Positions 33,874 to 46,945 of a stretch of DNA of 64,000 bases are shown piece after piece. Made by a program: the position numbers and the translations under genes. Under the pieces are notes generated by a model, which was not told where the DNA came from, did no database searches, and saw only the letters and a program-made list of their open reading frames with translations. Numbering within the stretch: position 1 is the first letter of the stretch; each line of letters opens with the position of its first letter. The stretch comes from Actinomortierella ambigua (lineage: Eukaryota > Mortierellomycota > Mortierellomycetes > Mortierellales > Mortierellaceae): contig JAAAJB010000122.1 in assembly GCA_016098155.1 (NCBI GenBank), positions 1 through 64,000 on the forward strand, in the 5' to 3' direction.

Positions 33874-36800
33874 GGAATCAAAGTACTCGAGCACTGGTCC
33901 ACGGAGAACAAAGTAACGGGTCTTCCAGCCACCAAAGTTCTTTCCACGCTTGGTCAGGTAACCTTCCTTCCATCCTTGCTCAATGTTGACACGCTTGGCC
34001 TCACGCTCAACGACATTGGTGCTCAGGAACTCACACAAGTCTCGAGTGTCCTTGGTACGAAGCGAAGTCACCAGTTGCAAGTATGCCTCCAAGGCACGCT
34101 TGCGTGCATCGACCTTGGAGGGAGCGTGAGTTGTGAACAGCGATTTTTCAGGAAGCTTGGGCAGCATGTTGATGATGTTGCGAGACTGGGTCACACGGAG
34201 CTATTGAAATGTGTCGCACAAAAAAAAATGATGAAACCCATGAGCAGCATATTTAGTGCGACAGACCCATGAGCCACTAGCGCAAACAAATTGGGGAGGG
34301 GGGCATGATACAACGCATCAAAAAGAAAAGTCTCGTTACCTTGGAGTCCAGATTAACAAAGTCAACATATTGCTTCTCGATGCGCCACAACTCGTCATCT
34401 TCCTTGTGCGGCAACATCACGTCGTCCTCCTCGCCACGAACCTCTTGACCAACCGAAATCAAGAAAGTGAGAAGCTCCTTTCCCTTGTCGTTGGTACCAA
34501 TATTGCTGCCAACAACGAGCACCGAAACAAAATCAAGGCTCTCTTGGAACATATTGAAGGCCTGCTGCTGAGCAGTCATGGGCTTGCCGCTAAGCTGCTG
34601 CTGAGAAGACATCGCGCCTGTGAATGAGTTTGTCACAGACGAATTGCCTGACGGCGTGGGCGAAGCAGAGCGCATCACGCGGCTGCTGTTGTTGATGGTG
34701 CTGCTGCCATCAATGCTGGGCTCACTCAGGGACTGCGCAGAGTCCAAGCGCTTGTTGACAAAGGGGTACGATTGCTGCTGTTGGTAGGGGTGTTGCTGTT
34801 GCTGTTGTTGTTGCTGGGGGTATTGAGAGTGCTGATGGTGATGATGCTGGTGATGATGGGGGTCAACATTCATGGGACCCAACCCGTTGTCGTCGCGATG
34901 GTGTGAGGTCGAGCGAGCATTGATCTTGGGGTAGTCTTCGTACGATGTAGAAGGCGCGCAGATGGTTGAGTTGCGGCGCCGGTCATACTGACCCTCCGAA
35001 GGGAGGGACAGCTGGCTGGCATTTCGCTCAGTCATATTGCCCAGGTGACCGCCGTTACGGTTGCCATTGTCCTCACTATGGTGGCGAGGTGGTTCCGTAT
35101 CAGCAGCCTCGATAGTGGTGCGTTCAAGCGAGCCATTGACATGATTAAGTCCTCGTCCGCCGTGTCCTAATGTTGTTAAGAAAAATGCATTAATGTTTAT
35201 ATTCTTATAACCACGTGTGGTCATTGTTGACCACACAAACCTTGATGTAATGCGATAGGGTGTCTCTGTGCGTGTGTGCGTGTTTGTGTTGCCCTTTCTT
35301 TCCCTCTGGTCTCTCTGTTAGTTACCTTGCACCTGGCCAAGGAGTTCACGTTGGAGTTCGAGCTGTGTTTGGATGTTCTCCATGGCCACCTGATGACCAA
35401 GCGCAGTGGCGTGATCTGTCTGATCGAAATTGGGCTGAATTGGTACCGGTGTCAACTTGTTGCTTCGACTAGGCGAGCTAGTCTTGTTCAAATACGACCT
35501 AAACTTTTCCGCGTCCTGATCAATGATGCTAGCGATGGGCGAAGTAGCTGAAGCGAGGGTTCCGTTCACCGTGGGCGAGCTGGGGAGAGGATCTTGGTGG
35601 GAGGGCGACATGGGGCTATTCAGAGCACTACCACCACCAACACCACCGACAATCGAAGTAGCCAGAGCTGGGCTGTTGCCACCGAGTTGGATCTGTCCCG
35701 ATACGTTCTTTCGAGGCAACCCACTCTGCAGACCGGGCTTGGTAGGTGCAGGCGAGCCAGGGGTTGAAGGCCCATAAATAGGCGATGGGTGCAGGTGCTC
35801 ACCCGTCGAGGAGAGAGCTGCAGCATCCTCGGCAGTATCGAGACCACTGCCGACGCCGTCAGCGGAGGAAGATTCGTAATCGGTACGAGAGCTGTGCCGG
35901 GTCGGGAGCACAATTGGGCCAGAAACCATGACAGCGCCCTTCTTCCGCGGTTGATACTGGTCGTCTTCATTGTCAGAGGCGGCTGGTGAGACGGAAGTAT
36001 CATTGGCATGTCCGCGCTCGCGACGGGGTGAGCGAGGAGGCAAATGTGGCATGAGGTGCGGGGCCAGGCCACCAGAGACAGCAGCAGACTTACCAGCTTT
36101 TTTTTTTTTTTTCATGCAAACAAAATTACGGACGGACGGAGCAAACGAAACGAAACGAGAGATCAAGCCAGTCAGGAACGGAGAGAAAACGGTACACCGA
36201 TTAGCAAATCAGCGAACGCAAAATTAACAGGTTAGAGTCAACCGCCACTCAGGGCAAAGGGCGAGGGCGAGGGCAGAGGGGTGGAGGCAAGAGTATGCAA
36301 TGCAAAGAGCACGGGCACATGAAATACAGGTAGCTGGTGTTCAATTCATACCATAGTGGGGCTGCTGCTGCTGTTGTTGTTGTTGCTGCTGCTGCTGTTG
36401 CTGTTGTTGCTCCTTGTTGTTCAGCCGATTGGCCACAGACGCAGTCTGAATCTCGGCATCGTCGCTGTCAGCATCCTGCTCTCCTGGAACAGAAATGTCG
36501 CCTGCAAAAGCATCTTGCTGCGATGATGCGTGTTGTGAGTCCTGAGAATGACCATGCCGAAGCGAGGACGATGTTGACAAGGGTGCAGCAACTGGCGCAG
36601 GGGCCGAGGCCAGCTCGGCCAACCTGCTCGCCTCCAAGTCGCATTCATCCCGTCCTGAGTGATGATGAGCGGCAGTGATGCCATTGGGCTGCTGCTGTGA
36701 TTGTGGTGCTCCCGAAAGGCCGGTCTGCTGCTGTTGATGCTGTTGCTGCTGCTGCTCTCGTTGCTGCCGGTGCTGCTGCAGGAGGGCATCCCGCTCGGCA

Positions 36801-37009
36801 GTGATTCTGGCAATATCCCTCTGCAGGTTGTGGATAGTGGCCCTCTGGCGCTCGACAATCTTCCACAATTGGTCATTCTGCGAGCGAAGCTGGTTACGCT
36901 CCTGCGAAAGCTGGTGTAGGGCAGCTGGGTCAACAGGGCCGCCGCCCACGGCCTGTCCCTGAGGCGGCTGGGATTGTCCTGGCGAGGACGTTTCTGGCCG
37001 TTGAGACAT
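33874..37009 (-). CDS. Bem3-like PX-PH protein, truncated before RhoGAP
   Basis: Exons 37009-36352, 36096-35326, 35166-34340 and 34200-33874 join in frame to 861 codons. The N-terminus has a coiled coil (QLSQERNQLRSQNDQLWKIV, ERQRATIHNLQRDIARI) as in fungal Bem3-type Cdc42 GAPs. Disordered, Gln-rich and Pro/Ser-rich linkers with poly-Gln follow. Then comes a PX domain (SVLVVGSNIG, DDELWRIEKQYVDFVNLDSK, LPEKSLFTTHAPSKVDARK, LCEFLSTNVV) and the first half of a PH domain (GYLTKRGKNFGGWKTRYFVL, RGPVLEYFDS). A good donor (GTAAGT) follows at 33873, but no downstream exon completes the PH domain or supplies the RhoGAP domain expected in Bem3. Reading on gives a Phe-rich tail from the poly-T tract. 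The gene is either broken, a natural PX-only derivative, or damaged by assembly. The second acceptor (poly-A before AG) is unusual. Confidence 0.8.
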
Positions 37010-37616
37010 GTCGCGGGGGGAAGGAAACAGAGAGTAAGAGAGACGGATAGGCGCTCAGCGAGGGAGGGGGGGGGCGACTATCTCAACAGGGGAGGGGGGG
37101 GAGGACAAAGAGCAGTAAGAACAAAGAAGGAGTGCACAATATGTAGGAAAAGAGAAGGAGAAAGTGTGGTGGGTTGTTTGGGTGCAAGTCAAGTCTTTAG
37201 TCCGTGATTGACAAAGAACTGATGGGAGTGAGAGGGAGGGGAGAATGAGAGCGCGAGAAAGCGAGGAGAAAGAAAGAAAGACAGAAAGTGACAAGAGAAC
37301 GAGAATAATGAGAAAGAGAAGGAGGGGGTGAGCGAATGAAAGAAACAGAGACTACAAGGCACTTTTTTTTTCTCAGCTTGGTTCAGCTCTGCCAAACCGC
37401 TGTGAATGATGAAAGGAGGGGGGTGCTATTCCCAGGATGAGTGAGGAAGGAGAGAGAGGGAAGGAGAGATGAAATGTGGGGGGGAGGGAGGGGATGATGG
37501 AAAGGAGGAAGGAAGGAAGAAGGATGGATGATGGAGAAACAAGGTAGAAGACAAATGTGAAAAGAGAGAGAGCGAAGGAAAGAGGGGAGGAGGAGGAGGT
37601 GGGGGGGAGACACACG

Positions 37617-37660
<44 letters not shown>

Positions 37661-38600
37661 CGAAATACCATACATTGTAAGAAGGCCACTAATAGCATCT
37701 AATTGAGAGCTTCTTTCTTTCTTTCGCTCCATTTTACCCAATCCACCTCTTTCCCTTTGCTGCTTTCTTCGCAACGAAGAAGAAAGTCGTCGCTCTCATC
37801 CTGGGCACCACAAAAAAAAACATTAAAGAGCACAAACTGGTATACGCGCTCAGGTACCATCATCAACCTTTTAGTTCATAGCGATTGTGCCTGAAAGTAG
37901 AATCCCCCATCCCCCTCCCTCTATTTCCATCAACCTACTACCTCTTTCCCGACCCCCCCCCCACAACACAGGGGAGGGCGTGCAATGAACATTTTGATGG
38001 GAATCATATTTCCACAATAACGTTGTGGTCTGAGTGAAGACACAGAACACACAATTGCTCACTTGCTCTCGCCGTCTTATATTTGTAACAACACCGAGGG
38101 ATCGATGCTCTTGTGCCCCACTGCCTGGGATGATTATGGTAGGGGCCCAATGCTGGTGCTACTTGGAATCCCCTTTGTCCCACTCTTGGCCAATGTAACA
38201 TCATATTGCATTTAAATGATAGTTGGTGCAACCAAACCCCGTCGAGGGACATGATGGTCGGAAGTCCGTGTCCTTCCTTCTTTCTTTCCTTCCTTCCTTC
38301 TTCCTTTCTTCTTTCCTACCTTCGTCGACTGCGCGTGGGTTGGCGTTTGTCCCATCTGCAGGGGGACAAAAAGGGAGAGATATCGAATGGTGCCCACGTT
38401 TTTTCTCGCACATCTTCTCTCAAGGGGGTGTGATATTGCTCTAAAGTCTTTTTTTTTCCTCCCACCATCAATGCAAACACACGCAACACAACACATACAC
38501 TCACTCACTCTCAAGCAATCAGGATCAGGAAGGCATCACATTCAACGGGGATGACAGATGGTTTATGCCTAATTACTACAGTGATCTCCTCCTCGCATGC
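37010..38600. other. Spacer with GA/CT simple repeats
   Basis: The promoter side of the PX-PH gene is purine-rich. A perfect CT repeat occupies 37622-37658, with GGAA/GAAA-rich DNA around it and TTCC repeats at 38273-38315. Open frames here translate to Ser/Phe- or Arg/Glu-rich low-complexity chains and are not supported as genes. Confidence 0.6.
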
Positions 38601-39771
38601 TTATGTGCTTGCTTCGTTCGATGTACCCGAAGGAAGGGCTGGGGCCGGTGCCGTCTTACCAAGAATCTTCCAGTTGTCCTCTGCATCAGTGATGTATCGC
38701 TGGAAAACAATATACTCCAACACAGGGACTTCCTTCTTCAGGTCGCCTGCAATCTGTCGGTTCTTCTTGTCAAACACGGCCATGCTCTAAAAGAAATGTG
38801 GCGTCGTTCAAAAAAAAAAAAAAAAAAAATTGGTCAGAAAACAGTTCACCCATGATGAACGCTTACTTTGTACAAACGCACAACGCCATCAAGATAAATT
38901 CCTCAAGCTACCTGGTTCGTGTGCAAGCGGACGATAATCTGAATAAGAACATGACCACCGATCTGTCCTTGACGGATCGAGACAATCTGAGGCTTGTCGA
39001 TGATGCCATGATACCGCCACTCGTAGCGTCCAGCGCGATCCTTAAGCTGACTCTTGAGTTTTTGGAACATGGATGGTGTGCAAAGCTCTTCCAAAAATTC
39101 GCGATCGCCCTTTGCAAACGCCTCATTCATTGCAATGTAAGCCTGCTCAGACTCGCCCAGGAACCGCCCTGTGAGGCCAAAATCCTTAAGCTTCCAGCAC
39201 ATGCCCAGCGTGCTGTCGATATGAAGGGCAATATCAAAATGTGAGTTGAGTGTTTCCAGATCCCGACTTCACGCCGCAATGGTCCCGTTGTCCTAGGCTT
39301 GTTTGTCCACAAGTCATACCTGGCAGCAGTCATGCCTGTATTGCGCATGCGCATCTTGGCATACTTGACCCACGTCTTAAAATCGCCAAAGATCGAGGGC
39401 CGATCCTTCTTCTCTGGGATGACATAAGGATCTATGATGTTGTGCGAGTGAAGACCGAAAGCGGATATTGGGTGAGCACTCCATTCTAGCACAACCCTAT
39501 CCAACCGAATCTTGATGACCAAACAGACATTATCCCAAAGTAGAATCTTCTTACCCATGATGCCAACCTCCTTGATAACGACCTTCTGTGTCATCTGGTG
39601 GGGCACGCTCGAGTATGGGGCAGCTGCGGGCAGCATACCAGGGATACCGCGCATTCGCATCGCATGGGCTGGGGATCCAAACGAAGCAGGCATCCATCGC
39701 GAAGCCATGCCAATGGAGGAGGCGACAGGCCGCTGCTGCTGGGTCAGGACGCGAAAGCTGGTTCTCAACAT
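38601..39771 (-). CDS. Tim44-like mitoribosomal protein (mL45/Mba1 type), 271 aa
   Basis: Tim44-domain protein of the mL45/Mba1 family, which links the mitochondrial large ribosomal subunit to the inner membrane for co-translational insertion. Exons: 39771-39555, 39431-39320, 39212-38912 and 38786-38601, all in frame. The start MLRTSFRVLTQQQRPVASS is a typical matrix-targeting presequence (basic, Ser/Gln/Arg, no acidic residues). Later blocks are PYVIPEKKDRPSIFGDFKTW, KYAKMRMRNTGM, FLGESEQAYIAMNEAFAKGD, FLEELCTPSMFQKLKSQL, YEWRYHGIIDKPQIVSIRQG, AVFDKKNRQIAGD and VLEYIVFQRYITD, which is the Tim44-like fold. Intron 1 (39554-39432) is 123 nt with no in-frame stop. Tim44 itself is longer, so mL45/Mba1 is favoured. 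Divergent from UFD2 by 316 bp. Confidence 0.82.
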
Positions 39772-40087
39772 TCTGTGATCAGGTGGAGCTGTAGGGAGGT
39801 GAACCAATGCAATTGAACTGGGACACGATCCGAGCCAGCTCGGAGAAAACGGCAACCATGGGAGGAGCGGGAAGTAACGCGCCACCACTCCGGCTGGAAA
39901 TAGTGGCAGCGAAAAGTGAAGCTGCCAATGTCATTTGCATCAGGGACAAGAATGCCCCATACCTTCCCTTCACCTATTCACCAACATCCCACCATTCACA
40001 TCCCACTAACCCACGCTTTTATTTTCTGTCGGTCCCCCTCCCCTTGCATTCTCACTGCTTTGACGAGACAGAGACTCGCTGTACAAC
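39772..40087. promoter_or_regulatory. Divergent promoter between mL45-like gene and UFD2
   Basis: The 316-bp spacer separates the two start codons. The UFD2 side is pyrimidine-rich (about 39965-40070, CCCTCCCC and CATCCCAC runs). No TATA box is evident. Both genes would be expressed constitutively. Confidence 0.45.
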
Positions 40088-43000
40088 ATGCAAGACTCGA
40101 ACGAAACCCCTTTGACCCAGGAAGAGCGAGAGCGCGTACGTACACACCCTGTGGAAGGCCTTTTTTTTGGAAAGTGCCCGACCACCCCTCAGGCCGCAGT
40201 CTAGTTTGACCCCACTCACCTGTGCCCCACCCAAGAAGATAGTACTCATCCTCCCTCCCCCTCCTATTTTTCCATGCACACGGCTCTTTCTCACTGGCAG
40301 ATCCGCCTCAAGCGCCTGCAAAGGCTCCAGGGCCTTGAGAACAGTGGTCAGCAGGGCTCACCCAGTGACGGCGCGTCTGCATCGTCATCGCCGACACCCA
40401 AACCCCCCACAGAGCCTTCGCCCGCGTCTCCAAGCACCGTTGCCGCTGCCGCGGTAGCGGCAGCTGCTACTGCCACCTCCTCTTCTAAACCCATCCAGTC
40501 CCCTAAAGCACCAACCCCTGCCGTAACAACACCCCCAACCAAGGTAGCCATTATTGCATACAGGTCGCCCCTCATAACTTGCCGCAGATTCTCAATCAGC
40601 CACACTAACCACATCTCTCTCCACTGCAAGGCTGCAAGCCCCGCAACCCCCAAGCAGCCCGCATTGACATTTGAGGCGTGGCAGAATGAAGCCTTGTCTC
40701 GTGTGTTGCTTGTATCGCTGGTATGTTACCACCTCCTTGGCAATAGCACGCCTTGAGTCTCGAACCTGGGAAACAACATTTAAAGTTACAATTCGACATC
40801 TCATATGTTTTCCTTTTGTTTCCTTCGTTCGCGTCCATGTCAACAGAACCCCAACGCCGCCCCTCCTTTGCTCTATCTCGCCAGTCTAGCGGATGAGCTC
40901 AAAGATGAAAATGGTAACCACGCACCCTATGAAATAGTTTCATCAAACGCGCGCAGTACTGGATCAAAGCACTAACTTCCATCACCCTTTGCTTTTTTTT
41001 TTCCAGAGCCACTTCTGATCAGCCAAGCATCTTTGGATCGTGTGCTTGTGGCGAGAATGTCCATTGACCCCAACGATATTTCAAGTGCAGCAGAACTGGA
41101 ACGAGGACAACTCAAGCTGACTCTGTTCGACTATCTGCTGGACTGTTGGAAGCGACTCGAGACTGTCAAGCAGCAAACGTCGCGTGCTAGAGTACGCGAA
41201 CAGTTTTTGTTTTTTGTTTTTTGTTTTGTTTTGTGTGTTTTACCATTGGAGCCTCACGGACATACCTCTCACTATCTCCCTACGTCAACTTTCACTAATT
41301 GAAACAGGCCCTTCCACCAAATGTCATTGAGGAGCGCGTCAGGTCGCTCAATGCTTCTAAGGACCTCTTGGTCTCGTACGCAGGACTTGTACTGCAGATG
41401 CCTGAAATGTTTCCTCAAATCTCAAGGTACCCTTTGCTCCTGACCTCTTTGTTTCACAGACACCTATGCTTTTCGTAAACTCATGAGAATAGTATCTTGA
41501 CTGCCGCAAAACTCACCTTCCTCATCTCTGTATTCCGCTTATAGTGGTGTACAACTTGGACCCTCTCAATTGGCGGCTCGACTTATCCACGATCCAGAGG
41601 CAGCAGAAGGTGTACCAATTGAGTTTGTGCGTGATATTGCTAGTCGATTCCAGGAAGATGGGCTGGAGAACATCCTAGGCCCAGTGGTTTCGTACTTGGC
41701 GGCTCTAGCACGCAAGACAACAATTCTGAAGGATTGGAGGACTCCCTTGAGAGCGCTGCAAGGCTTGGTGGAGGTTCCTGGCGTATCAGCGGTGCTTCCC
41801 AGGGCACCAGGCTGGAACCCTGCCAACGCAACACCCCGCCAGATCGAGATTGTTTCAGCCCTTGGTCCGTTCTTCCGCATCTCTGCTTTTGTTTTTGATG
41901 AGGTACGGATTGTTTTTTTTATGGATTCTGAGCTGTGAACTGGAGCGAATATTCTACCCTGCATACCATTCTTGCGCGATCGACTTCATTGACCTTTTTG
42001 TTTTATTTTGTTTTGTTTACTCAGCCTTCGGTTGCTGACTTGTTTGGAAGTGGACTGAAGCGAAACCGAAATGAAATCGGCACGGCGTTTGCATCGATCC
42101 GAGGTGCCATGCGCAACATTCATGCATCTCTGTTCCAGGTGGTCAACTCTATTGTGCGTGGATCCCCTGCGGCACGCGAGGCTCTGCTCAACTACTTTGC
42201 CTCGGTGGCGCGGAAGAATGAAGGACGAGCCAAGATGCAGGTTGATAAGGCCACTGTCTCGGGTGACGGCTTCATCCTCAACATTTCGGAAGTACTGCTC
42301 AAGCTGTGCGACCCATTCATGGACGCAAGCTACTCAAAGGTGGACAAGATTTCCACGGACTACTTTAAGAGCACAGCCAGCAAAGTTGACATTACCAAAG
42401 AGACGAGGATTGCAGCCAACAAGGAGGTGGTGGATGAGTACATGAAGAACGCCATCTCAACGCCCGGCAACTTTATCTCGGATGCTTTCTTCCTCACGCT
42501 GGCCTACCATCACATTGGCATTTCGCGCATCTGTGTCGACTACAAGCGGTTCTCGCGAGATTTCCAGGACATGACGGACCAGTATGAACGACTCAAGGAG
42601 CAAGAGAATGCTGGCCAGCTCTCACCTGAGAACGCCCTCCTTGTGAAGCGATATGAACATCAGCTGGACAAGATGACGACGTACCGGTTAGCAATGGAGG
42701 CCCAGGTCTTGGACCCCGTGGTGCTGTCGCACTCATTCCAGTTTTACAACTTGGTCATGGTCTGGCTGCTACGCCTGGTCGATCCGAACCACACCTACCC
42801 TCGGACAAAGATCAACTTGCCCTTGCCCGCCAAGCCGGTCAATGATTTTGCCATCTTGCCCGAGTACATCATTGAGGACATTGTCGAGTTCTTCATGTTT
42901 ACAATGCGCTGGGCTCCTGAGACGTTTGAGGTTTCCTCCTTGGACGAGCTTATCACATTTTCGATGGTGTTCCTTATCACACCTGGATACATCAAGAACC

Positions 43001-44468
43001 CACACTTGAAGGCCAAGCTTGTTGAGGTGAGGGTCGCCTCCTGTATTGTCTTTGTTACACTAATTTGTCTGGCTCTTTTAAACTCGCCCTTATTAATTAT
43101 TTCTTTTATTATTATTATTTATTCATTTATTTTTGCCCCTCTGATTTAGATTCTCTTCTATATGACACTTCCTTACCGCGGCATTCGGGGCAACTACCTT
43201 CTGGGTATGAAGCTAAACTCTCACCCGATGGCGCTGCAGCACCTCGTGCCCGCGATCATGAACTTCTACGTCGAGTGTGAAAACACGGGGCGGAGCTCGC
43301 AGTTTTACGACAAGTTTAACATCCGCTACAACATTTCGCAGATCCTCAAATTCGTGTGGACCAACGCCGCCCATCGGGACATGGTCCGGGCCGAGTCGAA
43401 GCGCCAGGAATCGTTTGTGCGGTTTGTCAACCTGTTGATGAACGATACCACCTACTTGCTCGACGAGGGATTGACCAAGCTGGGCGAGATCCGTGAAGTC
43501 GAACTGGAAATGGACCAGACCGAGGCATGGCAAGCCCAGACCCCTCAACACCGTCAGGAGCGGGAAGGGGTGCTACGGACGGCGCAACGACAGGCATCAT
43601 CCTATATTGCTTTGGGTAACGAGACGGTCAACATGTTGTCGTATCTGACGGCAGAGATCAAGGAGCCCTTCTTGTCTCCGGAGATTGTGGATCGACTGGC
43701 ATCGATGTTGGATTTTAATCTGGTGATCTTGGTGGGCAACAAGATGAACACTCTCAAGGTCAAGAATCCGGAACAGTACCAGTTCCAACCCAAGGTTCTC
43801 TTGTCGGAGATCATTGACGTCTTCTTGCACTTGGCTAACTTCCCAGTCTTTGTCCAGGCCATGGCGCGAGACGACCGCTCCTACCGCTCAGAGATTTTTT
43901 CAAAGGCCGCCAGCATCCTCCAGTCCCGTGGCCTCAAGAGCGTGGATGAGATCCACGCCCTCGAGCGCTTGGTCAATGCCGTGGAGGAGGTTCGCCGACA
44001 AGGCGCCGAAGATGACGAGGAGCTTGGAGATATCCCAGACGAGTATCTTGGTATGTTTATTTTTTTATTCTTCGTTGCCATTGCTGTCCGCGTTTTCTAT
44101 GGGAAAGACAAGAAGATGTATCTCTAACGGATTGCCAACTTTTCTCTCTCTCTCTCTCTCTCTCTCTCATTGCTCACTGGCGAAAAATAGACCCACTGTT
44201 GTATACGCTGATGGATGACCCCGTGATTTTGCCAAACTCAAAGATCTCGATTGACCGCAGCACGATCAAGTCGCACTTGTTGTCAGACTCCCACGACCCG
44301 TTCAACCGCTCCCCATTGAAGATCGATGAGGTGATTGATAATGTAGAGCTGCGCAACGAGATCCAGGCTTGGAAGGCGTCCCAGCGTGCGAAGCGCCGTC
44401 GTCAAGATGATGGTGCAGCACCTACAGAGGCAAGCCACCACGCCGTTGACGATGTTGAAATGCAGTAG
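40088..44468 (+). CDS. UFD2: Ubiquitin chain elongation factor E4 (UFD2)
   Basis: U-box E4 ligase that extends ubiquitin chains and works with Cdc48/p97 in protein degradation. Ten exons: 40088-40135, 40301-40543, 40631-40720, 40847-40913, 41007-41191, 41308-41426, 41545-41902, 42025-43026, 43150-44050 and 44191-44468, giving 1096 aa (yeast 961, human UBE4A 1066). The N-terminus MQDSNETPLTQEERER runs into IRLKRLQRL, then a Pro/Ser/Ala-rich linker. LTFEAWQNEALSRVLLVSL begins the core. Ufd2 core motifs include LGPFFRISAFVFDEPSVADL, NEIGTAFASIRGAMRNIHAS, DAFFLTLAYHHIGISR and LYMTLPYRGIRGNYLLGMK-like sequence after exon 9. The U-box is PLLYTLMDDPVILPNSKISI, DRSTIKSHLLSD and DPFNRSPLKIDEVIDN, followed by a basic tail. 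All splice sites are GT-AG. The last intron carries a CT repeat. Confidence 0.95.
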
Positions 44469-45040
44469 ACAGAAGAAACTGTGGAGAGGGAAGGAAAGGT
44501 AGAGTTACATTCATAACTCTAACGGTGAATAGATGTAACACCGTCATCACTTTTTTTTTTTACAACACGAATGGTTTTTTTTTTCCTGATTGCCAGTGAG
44601 AAGTCTCTACTCTTCTCTCGTTTTGATTTATGCAATGCACATGGTCTTTCCTCCATATACCTTTTGTCTAATCTCAACCTTAAGCGGGGAGGAGGAAATG
44701 AATTGAGCCCAGTTCATTCAGCTTCTCACAAGACAATCGAAGTATTTTTGGGACATGCACCCTGTCATGCAAACTCAAAAGTTTAGCCAACTAGCTCTGA
44801 GGCATGTGGGCCTTCGCCCTTGTACCGTCATTTCTAACAAGCATTGTGTGTGAAAGAACTCGACCGAGCAGTGCCGATGTATTGATTGTTTATTCCCTCC
44901 TTTTCAATTTTGCAAAAGTGATGTCTCTCTCGTATGTGATCAAATGGGCAGACTAATGGTCGATAGGACTACAACGTGGCACAGCTGTGACGGAGCCAGA
45001 ATCAGGGGTGTCGACGGAGTAGGAAAATGACACCACATTA
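44469..45040. other. Convergent 3' spacer after UFD2
   Basis: This is the space between the stop codons of UFD2 and the next minus-strand gene. It holds two T runs (44551-44561 and 44576-44584) but no supported gene. Confidence 0.5.
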
Positions 45041-46945
45041 TCATTTTCGATATTGAAATAGCCTTGCTGACTTTGTCAAGTTAGGCTTCCATGGCGTGAT
45101 ATTGATGATGAGAGCAGCCCCCGCGTGAAGCTCTCCGGAAAATTCGCATTTGAACAGCCTCTTGGACGTCAAGCATTGGCAGCCTTTTTCCACCAACTAC
45201 GTATATATTGACGCGGAGAGAATGGCAGATGAAATCATAGTCAGTATATGAGAAGGAGACATGCAAAAAGAAGGAGAAAAGAAAAGGGCTCTTTGTCATT
45301 AGACCAAGAATGAGAGAGATAGGTCAACTCACAGCTCCGACTTTCTTGAATTTTTCATCGTCCTGGATCATCCTTTGAATCGTGCTCTTCCCCTTTCCCA
45401 AGACACTCTCAGTCATGGTCACATCTAGCATGCAGAGCAAAGGCTTGCCCTTCCATCTCAACGAAGCAGGAATGTTCTTGCACGAATCGATCGGCGACAG
45501 GACCTCCACCCAAAGATGTAGACCTTCTTCGCTGACGTTGAAACTGTGGGAGCGAACGATGGCCACCTAATTTAAAATAAAAAAAAACGGTGGAACGAGA
45601 TAAAGGCCAAAGAAAAATGGCCGATCATGTTGGTCATGCAGCATCAATCTAGCCAACTATCCCACCCACCCTAGGCTCCATTCACATACACATACACGTA
45701 CGCACGCAGAGACACATACACAGCATTTTTACCCACCCTGGTTCCCCTTCCCTTCACACTTACCAACAAATTTTGCGGCTTGCCGCTCTGCAGAGCTCGT
45801 TGGAGGCGTCCGGTAGACAGGAGAGAATACTCCGTCTCCGCATTCCCTGCCCTTTGGAGATCGTCTGCGTCAATGGGCGGGTCGCACACACTCTGGATGT
45901 CTTCCTCGATGGTGTTATCCTCCTTCTGCCTCCCCCTGGTTTTCTCAGCGACGGCGCCTTGGCTAGGCCCGCGGACGGATCGAAGGGCGGCCTGCTTATT
46001 CTCAATGCTGGAACACGATTGCTGGGCGCCCCGACTTCGCGTGTTCTTGGTGGCCAATGGGGTCGTGACTCTGGCAGTGACAGCAGGAGTGCGGATAGCA
46101 GACCGAGCGGTGGACCCGACCGTCATCGCCGTTGCCCCGCCTCTCTTATCTTGATTCGTAGTCTCCTGCTGGATGCTACTCTGCCCGATCGCCTTGGTGG
46201 CAGCGGTAGCAGCGTCGTCGCGAAGCGCTCCGTCGCTGGTCCTCTTTATCTTTTCCAAGGGGGTAGAGGCTGGTGGATTCTCATCGCTGCTCTCGAGGCC
46301 ACTGCTCTGCCGTTTCTTCCCAGCCACTGCAGCCGAGGTCTGACTACGGCGGCGAGTTACATCCCTGCCTGCGCCGTCTGCTAGCTCCAGGCTCTCCAGC
46401 TCCACTTCTCCAGTGTCTTTTGCTTCGTCTTCTTCTTCTTGCTCCATGCGAGAGTTTGCAGCAGCTTCTCGGTCATCAGTATTCTGCCGATCAGCGCTCA
46501 TCTGATGGTGGTGCTGATGGTGATGATGATGATGATGATGAAGCGGAGAAAGAGGATCACCATCGTCGCTGTCATCACTGCTTCCATACTCCACCAGTTT
46601 AATAGACTCTCTCCTGTTATTGGGAGAGAGCGAGAGCTTGTGCTCTGCAGGATTCAAGGCGTTGGCGATGGGAGCAGGCATTTGGGGTCTGGGCGGACTT
46701 TGGGCGTCAGGAGTAGGTTGGCTGTTGTTGCTGCTACAGACCTCGGGAAGCGAGAAAGAGGAGGAGGTTGCGGCGGGGGCGAGGTTTGAGGCACTTTCTT
46801 TGCCTTTGGCATCGACGAGCGACTTGCGTCTGGAATCATGAGCGGTCATCTTACAAGTTTGAGGAGACTCTGGCAGAGAAGGGCTGTTGGCCGATTTGGA
46901 CGATTTTGGACTTGCGCGACTCACGCGAGAAGCTGGTGATTCCAT
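45041..46945 (-). CDS. Unrecognised protein with disordered N-terminus and conserved-looking C-terminal domain, 523 aa
   Basis: Exons: 46945-45764, 45566-45333 and 45196-45041, in frame (GTAAGTG and GTGAGT donors). The first 340 residues are Ser/Pro/Glu-rich, with a His run (about residues 135-147) and an acidic block, giving a nuclear, disordered look. The last 180 residues look folded: an alpha segment (TEYSLLSTGRLQRALQSGKP), beta-type strands (VAIVRSHSFNV, LHLWVEVLSPID, KPLLCMLDVTMTES), a helix (STIQRMIQDDEKFKKVGA) and strands (RLFKCEFSGELHAGAALIIN). The strand-strand-helix-strand order could be an OB-like fold, as in telomere or replication proteins, but this is only a pattern impression. 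No name is given. The gene stands convergent to UFD2. Confidence 0.75.
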
